Origin: Gammaproteobacteria bacterium
GTDB lineage: Bacteria; Pseudomonadota; Gammaproteobacteria; Pseudomonadales; Pseudohongiellaceae
Length of the DNA stretch: 64,000 nt
Direction of reading: 5' to 3'
Assembly: GCA_012960305.1 (NCBI GenBank)
Contig: DUBM01000015.1
Coordinates: 1-64,000, forward strand
Position numbers and translations under genes: made by a program. Below the pieces are notes generated by a model. That model ran no database searches. It had not been told where the DNA came from and saw nothing but the letters and a program-made list of their open reading frames with translations. Of the stretch, positions 1-9,780 are shown piece by piece (the first letter of the stretch is position 1; every line of letters starts with the position of its first letter).

Positions 1-1055
1 AAATCTCGCCCGACCAATATCTTCTCTTGCAAACATTTGTCCCGAAATTCTGCGGCAGGGAACCCAAGCTTCACGAAGATGTGATTGGTGTGACAGTCTG
101 CGACTTCATAACCCATGTCGCGGAAAGCGCCGATGGTAAATGCTTTAATGTGGGCGTTCTCTTGCCGTTCCCATTCGATGTGTTCTTTATCTTCAAGCGC
201 TGTGAGTGCCGCAATCGCACCTAGCATATTGACATCGCCCATGCCCCAGGCTGCGTCAATTTTATCCAGAGTCTGTTTTTGTCCTAGAGCATAACCAACC
301 CGTAAGCCAGCCATGCCATGTGCTTTGGAGAATGAGCGACTGATGAATATGTTCTCAAATTCCAATGCCAAAGGGAGTGCTGTTTCAATTGCCCCTGGCT
401 CGGCGTAATTAATATAGGCCTCATCAATGTGTACTATGGTGTCCGGAGATTCAGTCATTACCTTGCGCACGAAATCATCAATAGCTTCAGGTCCATGGAC
501 GGTGCCTGTTGGGTTATTAGGGTTGCAAATATAGATTAGGCCTGCCCCAGAGGAGGCTTCAAGTACTGCCTGAAGGTCGATGCCCATGCCACTATCAAGA
601 TTTATTTCTCGCACACCGGCACCTATTTCTCTCGCTGTGTTTAAACTTGTCGCGTAGGTTGGAACTGGAGAGACGATAGGTCTATTCGCACTACAGAAAG
701 CTCTAACGGATCCTTGCAGCAGAGGCGTGGAGCCCGTGCCTAACAAAACATTTTCTCTTTCAATACCATAATAACTGGCTATACCTTCTTCTAGTTCAGG
801 AACATGATCAGGGGAATAGCCGCGGCCGACACGATTGTTAACATGAGCGTGGAGGGCTTCCATGGTCTTTGGCCCCGGTCCTCGAGCACTCTCATTCTGA
901 TTGAGTTGCATGATACCGTTGTCATACATTTTGGATTTTGACTCAGCACGTGTTTGTGCTTCGGCACCCCTGTTGAGTAAAGAGGTGCTAGATAATACTC
1001 CGGCAGCAGTGGTGAGACCCATTGTGCCAACGAAACCGCGACGTGTAATTTTCAT
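1..1055 (-). CDS. Tat-exported histidinol-phosphate aminotransferase-like PLP enzyme (partial, runs off left edge)
   Basis: I read this frame directly from the reverse strand; about 351 codons are present and the C-terminus lies beyond base 1. The N-terminus has a twin-arginine signal (RRGFVG, then a hydrophobic stretch, then AEAQ). The body is a class I/II aminotransferase: the substrate-side motif NPNNPTGT, the DEAY motif that holds the PLP ring nitrogen, and SRSFSKAHGMAGLRVGY, which contains the Schiff-base lysine. These match the histidinol-phosphate aminotransferase (HisC) branch. HisC itself is cytoplasmic, so the Tat signal argues for a different, periplasmic role. The ATG at 1053-1055 has AGAGGA eight bases upstream. 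It lies 58 bases downstream of a second Tat aminotransferase-fold gene, so the two are probably one operon. The substrate is unknown. Confidence 0.9.
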   Translation of the reverse strand, partial: MKITRRGFVGTMGLTTAAGVLSSTSLLNRGAEAQTRAESKSKMYDNGIMQLNQNESARGPGPKTMEALHAHVNNRVGRGYSPDHVPELEEGIASYYGIERENVLLGTGSTPLLQGSVRAFCSANRPIVSPVPTYATSLNTAREIGAGVREINLDSGMGIDLQAVLEASSGAGLIYICNPNNPTGTVHGPEAIDDFVRKVMTESPDTIVHIDEAYINYAEPGAIETALPLALEFENIFISRSFSKAHGMAGLRVGYALGQKQTLDKIDAAWGMGDVNMLGAIAALTALEDKEHIEWERQENAHIKAFTIGAFRDMGYEVADCHTNHIFVKLGFPAAEFRDKCLQEKILVGRD

Positions 1056-1113
1056 GTTTGTTTATCCTCTACTGGTTGGGATATATTTTATTTTGTTGAA
1101 TAGTCTAGTCTGA

Positions 1114-2481
1114 TCACACTTTGTTAAAAGCCATAGTCATGCTATCTAGTACTTCTTTTAGAACCATTCTTGAAGACGCTAAGTTCATTCGAACATGACC
1201 TTCACCACCAGCTCCGTAGACGGAACCTGGATTTAGATAAACGCCAGAGTTGTGGACCAACCAGTCACGAAAATAGTATTCGGGCGATGCTTTTTCAGCT
1301 GCAATGTATTGTTCTGCAGCTCCTATGGAAGTCATAATCTTGCTGACATCCAAGAAAGTCATGAAGGTGCCTTCATTCTTGGTGTAAACAACATCTGGCA
1401 TGTTTTGCTTGATATAGTTCTCCATGAACGTATGGTTCTCATCAAGATAGGCATTCGCTTGATCAAACCACTCCGCACCATGACGATAAGCAGCTGCATT
1501 AGCAGCTACTCCCAGGGTGCTCAGTTCTGCATGATGATACTGATCCACTCGATCCAACATGGTAGGACTCTTTGAGTAGAAGTAAGCGTTTTTCATGCCG
1601 GCCATGTTGAAGGTTTTGCTTATAGCGTTAAACGAAACACTATTGTTGACTACTGCTCGGTCAGGCAGGCTAGCAAAAGGTACATATTTGTGGCCACTGC
1701 GTATTACATCGGAATGTATTTCATCGGACAGAACAACTATGTTGTGTTCTAAAGCGAGACGACCCATTCGAAGAAGTTCTTCCTCAGTCCACACATTGCC
1801 GGTTGGGTTTTGTGGGTTACAAACCACCATCGCTCGAATATCGGAAGTCATCTTTGCTTCGAGGTCTTTCCAATTAACTTCATAGCGGCCATTTTTTCTT
1901 ATCATTTGGCTATCTACTGTCGCAACATGCGCATTTCGAGCCATTGTGTAAAAGCCACTATAAACGGGGGTGACGAGAAGCAGTTTTCCAGCAGCGGGAA
2001 TGAAGGCTCGCATTGCGGCGATCATGCCTGAATAGACGCCAGAGGCGATGGTGATTGAGTCAGGATCTAGTTCCACCCCATGTCGTTCGCCATTCCAGCC
2101 AACAATGCCGTCGCGGAGTGGTTGGGTGGAGCTCATATAGCCCCAATTATGGTGATTGGTGCGCTCCGCTAGTGCTTCGGTAATGCAAGGTGCGCATTCG
2201 AAGTCGATGGAGGCTACGCCCATGCCATATTTGAAGACACCAGCGGGATAGTTAAGGCCTGGGGAGTCCCAGCGAGCGCAATTTGAGCCTACCCGATTGT
2301 AGGGTGTATCGAAGTCATATTTTCCGTTAGCGAGCTTTGGAATGCTGCTGGAGCTTTGTGCGGAAGCGCTAGTTGAGGCAGTGGCTACGGCGCCTGCAGC
2401 CCCGGCCAGTGCAGTCATTCCGGCACCTTTGATGAATGATCTTCGGTTAAATCCACTGTTCGAATCAGGGTTTTTAGGCAT
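1114..2481 (-). CDS. Tat-exported MalY/PatB-like PLP-dependent aminotransferase or C-S lyase
   Basis: The 455-residue protein starts with a twin-arginine signal (NRRSFIKGAG, an alanine-rich hydrophobic stretch, SASAQ). The fold-type I PLP core has NPQNPTGNVWT, SDEIHSDVI and SKTFNMAGMKNAY; the last contains the catalytic lysine. DEIHSD and SKTFN are typical of the MalY/PatB group (cystathionine beta-lyase or aminotransferase) rather than of aspartate aminotransferase. MalY and PatB are cytoplasmic and about 390 residues long; the extra length here is the Tat leader and a linker. The gene is transcribed leftward and leads the two-gene unit with the HisC-like enzyme. A periplasmic PLP enzyme must either be exported folded with its cofactor, which Tat allows, or load it outside. 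The reaction cannot be told from sequence. Confidence 0.9.
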   Translation of the reverse strand: MPKNPDSNSGFNRRSFIKGAGMTALAGAAGAVATASTSASAQSSSSIPKLANGKYDFDTPYNRVGSNCARWDSPGLNYPAGVFKYGMGVASIDFECAPCITEALAERTNHHNWGYMSSTQPLRDGIVGWNGERHGVELDPDSITIASGVYSGMIAAMRAFIPAAGKLLLVTPVYSGFYTMARNAHVATVDSQMIRKNGRYEVNWKDLEAKMTSDIRAMVVCNPQNPTGNVWTEEELLRMGRLALEHNIVVLSDEIHSDVIRSGHKYVPFASLPDRAVVNNSVSFNAISKTFNMAGMKNAYFYSKSPTMLDRVDQYHHAELSTLGVAANAAAYRHGAEWFDQANAYLDENHTFMENYIKQNMPDVVYTKNEGTFMTFLDVSKIMTSIGAAEQYIAAEKASPEYYFRDWLVHNSGVYLNPGSVYGAGGEGHVRMNLASSRMVLKEVLDSMTMAFNKV

Positions 2482-3131
2482 AGCAGTGTTCTCGCATTAT
2501 TAATATATGATTGACACTCCCAGAGCATATTCCCAAATGGGTCAATGAGCAAAGGAGTTTCCAATATAACGCAGCTACTATATATCGTCTATATGAGATA
2601 TTGGCATCGAAAAGGTTCTTTAACCCGCTTTGGCGAGCTAAAAGGGCAGTTAATTGTGTAATTCTGTGGTGAACTTTCCTACATGCACTGAGTGTCAGGG
2701 AATTGAGGGCCGTATTTAGTAAATTGGTATTTATTGTGATATTTCTTAGTATTGTGAATCCTGCTGAGATAAATAGGGTGTATCTCGATAGTCTAGAGAT
2801 CGATTCGCAGTAAAGTTAAAGTAACGGGCAAGATATAGTTCGGGGGCGCAGAAATCCGTAGCTAGTGGATGCTTGTAAGATTAGTTTACCTAATGATCAG
2901 TCGCTGTAGATTGGCGTAAAAATAATCGATATGGTTAATGATAAGGAAAACAGTATTTCGCTGTTACGCTACCAGTTTGTCCACATAAGAACTCAAGATA
3001 GGGAAATGCTGGATGGGTTTTGTTGTGGATATGCTCCAACAGACGGAATCCCCAGGGCCACAGTTCTCTGATTAATTCTTCGTCAGAGAATATCTCCTTA
3101 ACAAAAAAAAATAAAAATTAACAAGGTGGGA
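2482..3131. other. Intergenic region between divergent genes, no gene recognised
   Basis: About 650 bases separate the leftward aminotransferase from the rightward SMP-30-like gene, so it should hold two divergent promoters. I see AT-rich stretches but no convincing -35/-10 pair, terminator or RNA. The only in-frame candidate is a 46-codon stretch at 2931-3071 without a ribosome site, which I do not call. Confidence 0.5.
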
Positions 3132-4130
3132 ATGATGAGAATTATAATAGATAGGCTAGTACTTCCGATAAGATCATTGGTTCCCGCAGTTATATTGTTG
3201 GTTTCGCTTTTTTCCGCGTGTAGCCAATCAACTTCTCTAACGGCTCGCCCTCTTACAGTGGCAGCATCAGTGGCTTTTACCGAAGGACCTACTGTCGCGG
3301 AGGACGGTACTGTTTATTTTACCGATCTTGATAATAGCCGCATTATGCGCTTGTCGACCGATGGGTCGCTCAGCACTTTTCGTCAACCAAGTTATCGCGC
3401 CAATGGTTTACTATTTGATAGCGAATGGCGGCTGCTTGCGTGCGAAGGGGGAGATGGTAGTGCGACATTGCCTCGAGTTACCCGAACCAATATGACTACT
3501 GGTGCGATCGAAGTAATTGCAGATTCCTATAATGGCAAACAGCTGCATCAACCGAATGATCTTACTTTCGATAGCAAGGGTCGTATTTATTTCACTGATA
3601 GACCTGGGGTACACATAAAACCAGAGCAAACTGGCGTTCATGCGGTTTATCGAATTGACACAGACGGTTCCATTGAGCGCATCCTAACTGAGCCCGAAGT
3701 AATGCGGCCCAATGGCATCGTGATCTCCCCGGATGACCAAACGCTTTATGTCATCGAGACAGAACAAAGCGAAGGTGGTCCCAGATTGATTCAAGCATAC
3801 GATCTGAGTAGTGAAGGCACGGTCAGCGATATGCGGATTTTTCATGATTTCTATCCCGGGCGCAGCGGTGATGGCATGACTATCGATAGCCAAGGCAATT
3901 TATATGTTGCCGCTGGCTTAAATCAACTCAGGGGAACCAGCGAGACACTTGATACAGTGGCCGGCATTCATATTTTTTCTCCATCAGGTGAATTGTTAGA
4001 GCACATCCCGGTTCCTGAAGACACCATAACCAACGCAGCTTTCGGCGGCCCCGATTTACGAACTCTGTATGTCACAGCCGGTAAAACATTATTTAGTTTT
4101 AGAACAGACATCGTAGGAACTCGTCGATAG
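3132..4130 (+). CDS. SMP-30/gluconolactonase-like beta-propeller lipoprotein
   Basis: A hydrophobic leader ends in LFSAC, a lipobox, so the mature protein should be lipid-anchored at the Cys. The rest is a six-bladed propeller of the SMP-30/gluconolactonase/LRE family: EGPTVAEDGTVYFTD near the N-terminus supplies the usual metal-binding Glu, LHQPNDLTFDSKGRIYFTD the Asn and PND region, and RPNGIVISPDDQTLYV the later blade. Such enzymes hydrolyse sugar lactones with a divalent metal. An ATG pair at 3132 and 3135 fits AAGGTGG at 3123 better than the GTG at 3126. The next gene is a glucose-dehydrogenase-type quinoprotein, so this enzyme could hydrolyse the lactone that one produces; this is inference. 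Confidence 0.85.
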   Translation: MMRIIIDRLVLPIRSLVPAVILLVSLFSACSQSTSLTARPLTVAASVAFTEGPTVAEDGTVYFTDLDNSRIMRLSTDGSLSTFRQPSYRANGLLFDSEWRLLACEGGDGSATLPRVTRTNMTTGAIEVIADSYNGKQLHQPNDLTFDSKGRIYFTDRPGVHIKPEQTGVHAVYRIDTDGSIERILTEPEVMRPNGIVISPDDQTLYVIETEQSEGGPRLIQAYDLSSEGTVSDMRIFHDFYPGRSGDGMTIDSQGNLYVAAGLNQLRGTSETLDTVAGIHIFSPSGELLEHIPVPEDTITNAAFGGPDLRTLYVTAGKTLFSFRTDIVGTRR

Positions 4131-4254
4131 CTACTACAAGAAGGATGAATGGCCTTCTCAGCTCAAAGCGCTGCGATTGATTAATGCCCAAATTTTAGTA
4201 TTAAAGTTCGCTATTTTTATTTCTTATAGGCACCCCAGATAGAGGGAAGTGTTC

Positions 4255-6258
4255 ATGCTCAGACTAACCTCAGAACCGTTCAATCGCACAACAAAATTCT
4301 TCAACATCGCTCCTAAAACTTTGGCCACGAGTTTTTTCCTTCTTTTTCTTCCCGGGGTAGTACTCAGCCAATACGGTACTCAATCTGGCGAGTGGCCCAG
4401 TTATGGCGGAGATACAGGTTCCACCAAATATTCTCCCCTTGACCAAATCAATGCCGAAAATTTCAATGATCTAGAAATAATCTGGCAATGGACATCTGTA
4501 GATGCCAGCCTTGATCTAGAGTCACTGAGAGAGCAAAACCCGGACATTCAAATTGGTAATTTTCAAGCCACTCCTCTTATGGCTAATGGTCGTTTGTTCA
4601 TCATTACGGCATTGAATCAGCTGTCTGCAATAAACCCTCTTACCGGGGAAACTTTCTGGACTCATAATCCTGAAATATATCTATCCGGTCCTCCTATTAA
4701 TCCGCTGAGTTATCACAATCGCGGGCTCGCTTATTGGTCCAATGGCGATGACGAGCGTGTCATCGCAGGAACTCAAGATGGTTACCTAATATCACTCGAT
4801 GCGCTGACCGGTGAACCGGACCCAGAATTTAATGGTGGCCGTGTTGATTTGAGTGTGGGTATTCCGCGCGCATCCAGAAATGCTTTGGATTGGACTGGTG
4901 CGCAACCAGTGTCAGTAGTGTCACCGCCGATTGTGATCGGCGACATTGTAGTGACCTCACAAATCACTCAGGGTCGGCCCTTAATGAGAGAAAGGCCGCC
5001 TATGTGGGTGAGAGGTTACAGTATTAATACCGGTGAAACTGAATGGGTGTTTCATACTATCCCGCAGGCTGGTGAGTATGGCGTTGAAACTTGGGAGGAA
5101 GAGTCCTGGCGTCGAACTGGTAACAACGGAGTATGGTCGATTATGAGTGCTGACCCAGAGCTGGGGTTGGTCTATCTGCCATTAGAAGCGCCAACAGATG
5201 ATTTTTATGGTGGCAATCGGCCGGGTGACAATTTATTTAGTCAAAGCCTGGTGGCAGTGGATGCAATAACCGGCGAACGGCGTTGGCATTTCCAAATGAT
5301 TCACCATGGACTTTGGGACTATGACTTACCTGCGGCACCAAACCTTATTGATATCACTGTAGAAGGAAGAGAAATAAAAGCTGTTGCACAAATCTCTAAA
5401 CAGGGCTTTGTCTACACATTTGATCGAGAAACAGGTGAACCTGTGTGGGCGATTGAAGAACGTGAAGTGCCGCGTTCCGATATCCCTGGAGAAAAAGATT
5501 CGCCAACTCAGCCCTTTCCAACCAGGCCGCCTCCCTTCGAAGCCCAAGGTCTGGAAATTAGCGATCTAATTGATTTCACTCCCGAGCTTCGAGCAGAGGC
5601 ACTGGATATAATCGATGACTACACGTTCGGCCCTTTGTTCACGCCTCCGACGCTATCGGTTCCTGGAGGTAACAAGGGCACAGTTCTGCGCCCCAGTGCC
5701 GGCGGCGGCGCGAACTGGATGGGTGCAGCGGTTGATCCAGAAACAGGATATCTTTATGTGCCCTCTTCGGATTCGATCACAGTACCTGTTGTGATTGAAA
5801 GCGACCCCGGTGATTCCAATCTCTCTTATCGACGTATTGCCCTTGGCGGTATTAGGGGGCCTCAGGGGCTGCCAATTCTCAAGCCGCCCTATGCAACGAT
5901 TACTGCTTTTGACATGAACACAGGTGACATAGTTTGGCGAGTACCAAATGGAAATGGTTCAGAACGAGTGGAAAATCACCCGGCAGTTGAGGGTATTGAT
6001 CTTCCTTCCCTCGGAGGAGGAGGAAGAAATCCAATTCTCGCCACACCAACTGTTTTGGTTCACGCGCAGAATAACGGTAGCCAAACCAAATTGATTGCGA
6101 GAGATAAGGCAAGTGGAGCTGAGCTTGCTATGGTGGATATCCCAGCTGCTTCTCGATCGGCACCAATGACTTATGAGGTAGATGGCAAGCAATTTATCGT
6201 AATTTCAGTGCTTACCAATCCGGCTCCGAAACTCATTGCTTATGCTCTCAATCCATAG
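4255..6258 (+). CDS. Secreted PQQ-dependent dehydrogenase, membrane-glucose-dehydrogenase type without membrane domain
   Basis: The protein has a leader ending near GVVLSQ and an eight-bladed quinoprotein propeller. It opens with WPSYGGDTGSTKYSPLDQI, a start typical of the PQQ glucose/quinate/shikimate dehydrogenase group, and carries HHGLWDYDLPAAPNL (His350-His351, Asp355, Asp357), the region of the catalytic Asp in that group. Unlike E. coli Gcd it lacks the five-helix ubiquinone-binding domain, so another carrier must take its electrons. I chose the ATG at 4255 because AGAGGGA lies at a good distance; the GTG at 4249 is too close. A paralogue sits at 21540-23489. The sugar or alcohol substrate is not known. 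Confidence 0.88.
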   Translation: MLRLTSEPFNRTTKFFNIAPKTLATSFFLLFLPGVVLSQYGTQSGEWPSYGGDTGSTKYSPLDQINAENFNDLEIIWQWTSVDASLDLESLREQNPDIQIGNFQATPLMANGRLFIITALNQLSAINPLTGETFWTHNPEIYLSGPPINPLSYHNRGLAYWSNGDDERVIAGTQDGYLISLDALTGEPDPEFNGGRVDLSVGIPRASRNALDWTGAQPVSVVSPPIVIGDIVVTSQITQGRPLMRERPPMWVRGYSINTGETEWVFHTIPQAGEYGVETWEEESWRRTGNNGVWSIMSADPELGLVYLPLEAPTDDFYGGNRPGDNLFSQSLVAVDAITGERRWHFQMIHHGLWDYDLPAAPNLIDITVEGREIKAVAQISKQGFVYTFDRETGEPVWAIEEREVPRSDIPGEKDSPTQPFPTRPPPFEAQGLEISDLIDFTPELRAEALDIIDDYTFGPLFTPPTLSVPGGNKGTVLRPSAGGGANWMGAAVDPETGYLYVPSSDSITVPVVIESDPGDSNLSYRRIALGGIRGPQGLPILKPPYATITAFDMNTGDIVWRVPNGNGSERVENHPAVEGIDLPSLGGGGRNPILATPTVLVHAQNNGSQTKLIARDKASGAELAMVDIPAASRSAPMTYEVDGKQFIVISVLTNPAPKLIAYALNP

Positions 6259-6330
6259 CAAACAGTACGTGGTAAAACCAATTTAATGCTTAGATGACTA
6301 TGGATATCAGGCTCTAGTGTTTAAATAAAC

Positions 6331-8529
6331 CTAAGCCTGATTAGCAGGTTCCTCTTCAGTTCTGCGGTCTTCTTGATATTGTTTCAACTGTCGGGCTTGA
6401 GTAACAATAAATGCACGAATAGCCTCAAGTTGATCATTGGTCAGAGTATCTTCAAAATCTGGCATACCTCGTTGAGCACGGACTCCTTCTAATACAATAT
6501 CTTGCATTTCACTGTGGGTGGCTAAATGCATCAGTCGCAAGTCTGGTGCAATGATGGCTACTTCAGATGGAATGCCAATTCCGCCATGACAGCTAGCGCA
6601 TTGCGAATGATAAAGATCATCTCCTTGCCGAATAGCTTCTAATCTAAAATCTGTCGCTGGTTGCTCAGGTACTTCTGCTTGTACCACATCCGCAATTGGC
6701 ATTGCTGCTGTGCCGTCCAATTTAAACACTACGACGGCCCCACCGAGATCGATGGCTCTATTGCCATTCATCATCGTCGCAACATATTGGGTATTGCCGA
6801 CTTGATAACTCATCATAGAGGTGCCCCGAAACGTGCCTGGGGCTCGGTAATTAAAAATAGGGTTTCCATTATCGGTATTGCGAACTACGAAATCCCCAGT
6901 TCCTTCGCCTTGAAATAAAACACCGGTGGTAGTTGCGAGCACGCCACCGTTATATATAGATTTCAATTGCTGTCGCCATTTGTACTGGCCAGTTATCGGG
7001 TCAAATGCACCAACGAAAGCCAGTGATTCTGGTCGCGGTGCGGCATTCTCGATCAGCTCGCGCCGGTAGGCACCTTCGCCCCAACCAAGACTTAGCCCAC
7101 GCTCACGCATTTCATAGACTCCGGTATTAACGAAGGCTTCATCAAGAGAATAGAAATTGGCGATATCGTGATAGTAGAAATACATCAATCCCATGTCATT
7201 GTCCCACGACTGAGGTTCCCAGTTGTGGGCACCGGAGTTGGCGGGCAGAATCCATTGGGGATTGTTCTCGTACACTACATCGGGGTTTTCCACAGGCCGG
7301 CCGGTTTCCATATCCACGTGAGTGGCCCATGTAATACCTTCGGTGTAGGCGTGGGCGCGCAATAACTCACCACTTTCTCGATCAACAATGTAGAAAAACC
7401 CATTCTTTGGAGCCTGCAATAAAACTTTGCGCTGCTCGCCGTTTAGCTCGATTTCGCCAATAGTCATATCCATGGCAGAACTAAAGTCCCAGTTGTCGCC
7501 GGGAGTGGTTTGGTAGTACCAATTCATACGACCAGTATCGACATCGACCGACACAATGGTCGATAGAAACAGATCGTCGCCGCCACCGGGAGAGCGTATT
7601 TCTCGAGGCCACGGAGCACCATTTCCTACGCCGATATAGAGGCTGTTGAGTTCCTCATCATATACAAGGGAATTCCAGGCTGTTCCGCCACCGCCGAATT
7701 TCCACCATTCACCACCCCAAGTCTGAGCGGCCAGCTCCATCTCGGGGTGTTCAAAGGGTTGGCTGGGGTCTCCAGGAACAAGGAAAAAACGCCAATCGAC
7801 TTCACCAGTTTCAGCATTGTAAGCTGTGACATAGCCTCGGCGCCGGCCCGACTCGCCACTACCCTGACCAATGTAAATTTTTCCGGCGGCTGCACGAGGG
7901 GCACCGGTAATATTAAAGCGTCCGAGTCCAGCTGGTATCCAGGTATCAATGTCCCAGACTTTTTCACCAGTAGTGGCATCAATCGCCAGTAAGCGACCAT
8001 CAAAAGTGGCCACGTAGACTTTACCTTGATAAGCCGCGACTCCTCGATTGTGGGCAGGACCACAGCAAGCGAGGCGGATATAGCTGCGGTCAACTTCTGG
8101 ATCATAGCGCCAGATTTCTTCCCCATTAGTCGCATCAAGGGCATAAACCACACTCCAGCCGTTGGAGACATACATCACACCATCTATCACCAATGGCGTT
8201 CCAGACATGCGCATATTGTAATCGCCAATGGTCGTGCTCCACGCCAGTCCCATTCGATCGGCATTGTCTGGGGTAATTTGAGTTAGATGGGAGAAGCGTT
8301 GTTCCTTATAGTTTTGCCCGTAACTGAGCCAATTACCCGGTTCATTCTCGAAAGAATTGATGATTCTGGCATCGTCTACATAGTTGGAGTTGGATTCAGC
8401 GGCAAAACTGGAAGCCCCGAAATCTGAAGTTGTATAAAAGGCGATCAGTACTCCAAAGCTTAAGCATAGCGTTCTAACAACCCGTTGAAAGAATTTAGTA
8501 TCGACCAGTGTAGGATCAATGGATTTCAT
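6331..8529 (-). CDS. PQQ-dependent alcohol dehydrogenase with C-terminal cytochrome c (quinohaemoprotein)
   Basis: The 732-residue exported protein has two parts. The N-terminal propeller carries the adjacent cysteine pair typical of methanol/ethanol dehydrogenases (CC at residues 155-156, in LACCGPAHNRG), the block PGDNWDFSSAMDM where the catalytic Asp lies, and QAPKNGFFYIVDR. The C-terminal domain has one haem c site, CASCH at 644-648, with methionines downstream (MPDFEDT) as likely axial ligand. This is the type II quinohaemoprotein alcohol dehydrogenase layout: PQQ oxidises an alcohol and passes electrons to its own haem. It converges with the quinoprotein ending at 6258 and is divergent from the VOC gene at 8690. 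The substrate is unknown. Confidence 0.93.
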   Translation of the reverse strand: MKSIDPTLVDTKFFQRVVRTLCLSFGVLIAFYTTSDFGASSFAAESNSNYVDDARIINSFENEPGNWLSYGQNYKEQRFSHLTQITPDNADRMGLAWSTTIGDYNMRMSGTPLVIDGVMYVSNGWSVVYALDATNGEEIWRYDPEVDRSYIRLACCGPAHNRGVAAYQGKVYVATFDGRLLAIDATTGEKVWDIDTWIPAGLGRFNITGAPRAAAGKIYIGQGSGESGRRRGYVTAYNAETGEVDWRFFLVPGDPSQPFEHPEMELAAQTWGGEWWKFGGGGTAWNSLVYDEELNSLYIGVGNGAPWPREIRSPGGGDDLFLSTIVSVDVDTGRMNWYYQTTPGDNWDFSSAMDMTIGEIELNGEQRKVLLQAPKNGFFYIVDRESGELLRAHAYTEGITWATHVDMETGRPVENPDVVYENNPQWILPANSGAHNWEPQSWDNDMGLMYFYYHDIANFYSLDEAFVNTGVYEMRERGLSLGWGEGAYRRELIENAAPRPESLAFVGAFDPITGQYKWRQQLKSIYNGGVLATTTGVLFQGEGTGDFVVRNTDNGNPIFNYRAPGTFRGTSMMSYQVGNTQYVATMMNGNRAIDLGGAVVVFKLDGTAAMPIADVVQAEVPEQPATDFRLEAIRQGDDLYHSQCASCHGGIGIPSEVAIIAPDLRLMHLATHSEMQDIVLEGVRAQRGMPDFEDTLTNDQLEAIRAFIVTQARQLKQYQEDRRTEEEPANQA

Positions 8530-8689
8530 GAGCTCGCCATGTGTTTATTTTTAGTAATTAGTCAGTTTTATTACAAACCGGTCCTCGTGTAAACAGTATG
8601 CTCGACCTCGATGCAATGGACTCTTGCTCCTAATGGATTTATGCTCAGTTCAAATTCGAATACTATCAATAAGAACGGAGGATGTAATT

Positions 8690-9538
8690 ATGCGATTACT
8701 CTCAACAATATTCCTACTTTTTCTGCTATCTGCTCCTGCTTACAGCCAGGTGTTGGCATCATTTAATTCTGATGGCCTTACCTATGGTCACGTACATCTA
8801 AACGTTTTCGATATGGAGCGGCATAAGGATATATGGGTTAACCATTTCGGCGGCAGAGTTGTGGAAAAAGGCCGCAATGCTCAGGGCAATCCAATTTTAA
8901 CCGCCGTTGTTCTAAACAATATGCTTGTGGCGCTTTCACCCAGTGACCCCACCATGGATTCACCTTCAACAGTGATGGATCATTTTGGATTTAAAGTCCG
9001 CAATATGGATATATTTCTGGAAAAGTGGGAAGCAGACGGCCTCCCAGTTACCACTGAAGCCGCCGGTTTTGGCGGTAGAACTTTCCTTGGTGCCGAAGGC
9101 CAGATAAATGCCTTCGTTGATCTTCCAGGCGGAGCAAGGGTAGAACTTCAGGAAGACCAGGGTCTGCAACAGGAAGTAACTGGCTATCATATTCATTTCA
9201 ATACAGCTGGCCATGAAGAACTTCTCGCGTGGTACACAGATCTTTTGAATTTAGATGTAAGACCTCGAGGAGCGATTCCAACTACTACAAATGTTCCTGG
9301 CATGAATCTCAGTTTCGGTGGCAGCCAAACAGCACGTGCAGCTACTCAGGGTACGGCTATCGATCACATTGGTTTCGAGATCGACGGCTTAGAAGAGTTC
9401 TGTCGTAGATTGGAAGCTATGGGTATCGAGTTTCAAGTGGCTTATCGTGAAGTGCCATCAATCGATCTGAATATCGCTTATATCATTGACCCTAGAGGTG
9501 TTCGAATTGAATTCACCGAAGGGTATGACGAGTATTAG
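8690..9538 (+). CDS. Secreted VOC-superfamily protein (glyoxalase/extradiol dioxygenase fold)
   Basis: The ATG at 8690 follows CGGAGG by eight bases and starts a clear Sec signal ending PAYSQ; an upstream in-frame extension lacks a leader. The mature protein is a tandem pair of beta-alpha-beta-beta-beta modules: YGHVHLNVFDMERHKDIW at the start and IDHIGFEIDGLEEFCRRLEAMG in the second half. Metal-ligand candidates are the His in GHVHL, the His in DHIGFE and the terminal Glu in RIEFTEGY. VOC proteins include glyoxalases, epimerases and ring-cleaving dioxygenases and are usually cytoplasmic, so an exported one is unusual. A terminator follows directly, so this is a single-gene unit. Confidence 0.85.
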   Translation: MRLLSTIFLLFLLSAPAYSQVLASFNSDGLTYGHVHLNVFDMERHKDIWVNHFGGRVVEKGRNAQGNPILTAVVLNNMLVALSPSDPTMDSPSTVMDHFGFKVRNMDIFLEKWEADGLPVTTEAAGFGGRTFLGAEGQINAFVDLPGGARVELQEDQGLQQEVTGYHIHFNTAGHEELLAWYTDLLNLDVRPRGAIPTTTNVPGMNLSFGGSQTARAATQGTAIDHIGFEIDGLEEFCRRLEAMGIEFQVAYREVPSIDLNIAYIIDPRGVRIEFTEGYDEY

Positions 9539-9575
9539 AGTTAGAACGACTATTTTGTATAATGGAATGGTACTT

Positions 9576-9608
9576 AAAAAGGCCAGACATTAAATGTTTG
9601 GCCTTTTT
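9576..9608 (+). terminator. Rho-independent terminator, probably bidirectional
   Basis: A 14-base stem (AAAAAGGCCAGACA paired with TGTTTGGCCTTTTT, one wobble) with a five-base loop and a T run on either strand. It lies 37 bases after the VOC gene. Confidence 0.9.
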
Positions 9609-9780
9609 AACTTGGGATTGGCACAACTACGTGGCTGAAAAATTGAGGAGTCTAGAAATGATAAAGTTAGGGAATTATTTTTGGGTTGCGTAGGCGAATG
9701 ATGACCGATGAGCTCTAATGTACCCAATCTTTGTTGCTGAAGCTCAGTTAAACTTCAGCTGATTTAGCACATAATTTATA

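Noticed and set aside
2931..3071. 46-codon frame on the plus strand in the first long gap
   Set aside because: No ribosome site, no recognisable domain and a composition like the surrounding non-coding sequence.
7626..8171. 181-codon frame within the quinohaemoprotein gene on the same strand
   Set aside because: It lies in another frame of a clear gene, has no signal or domain and is a shadow of the PQQ dehydrogenase.
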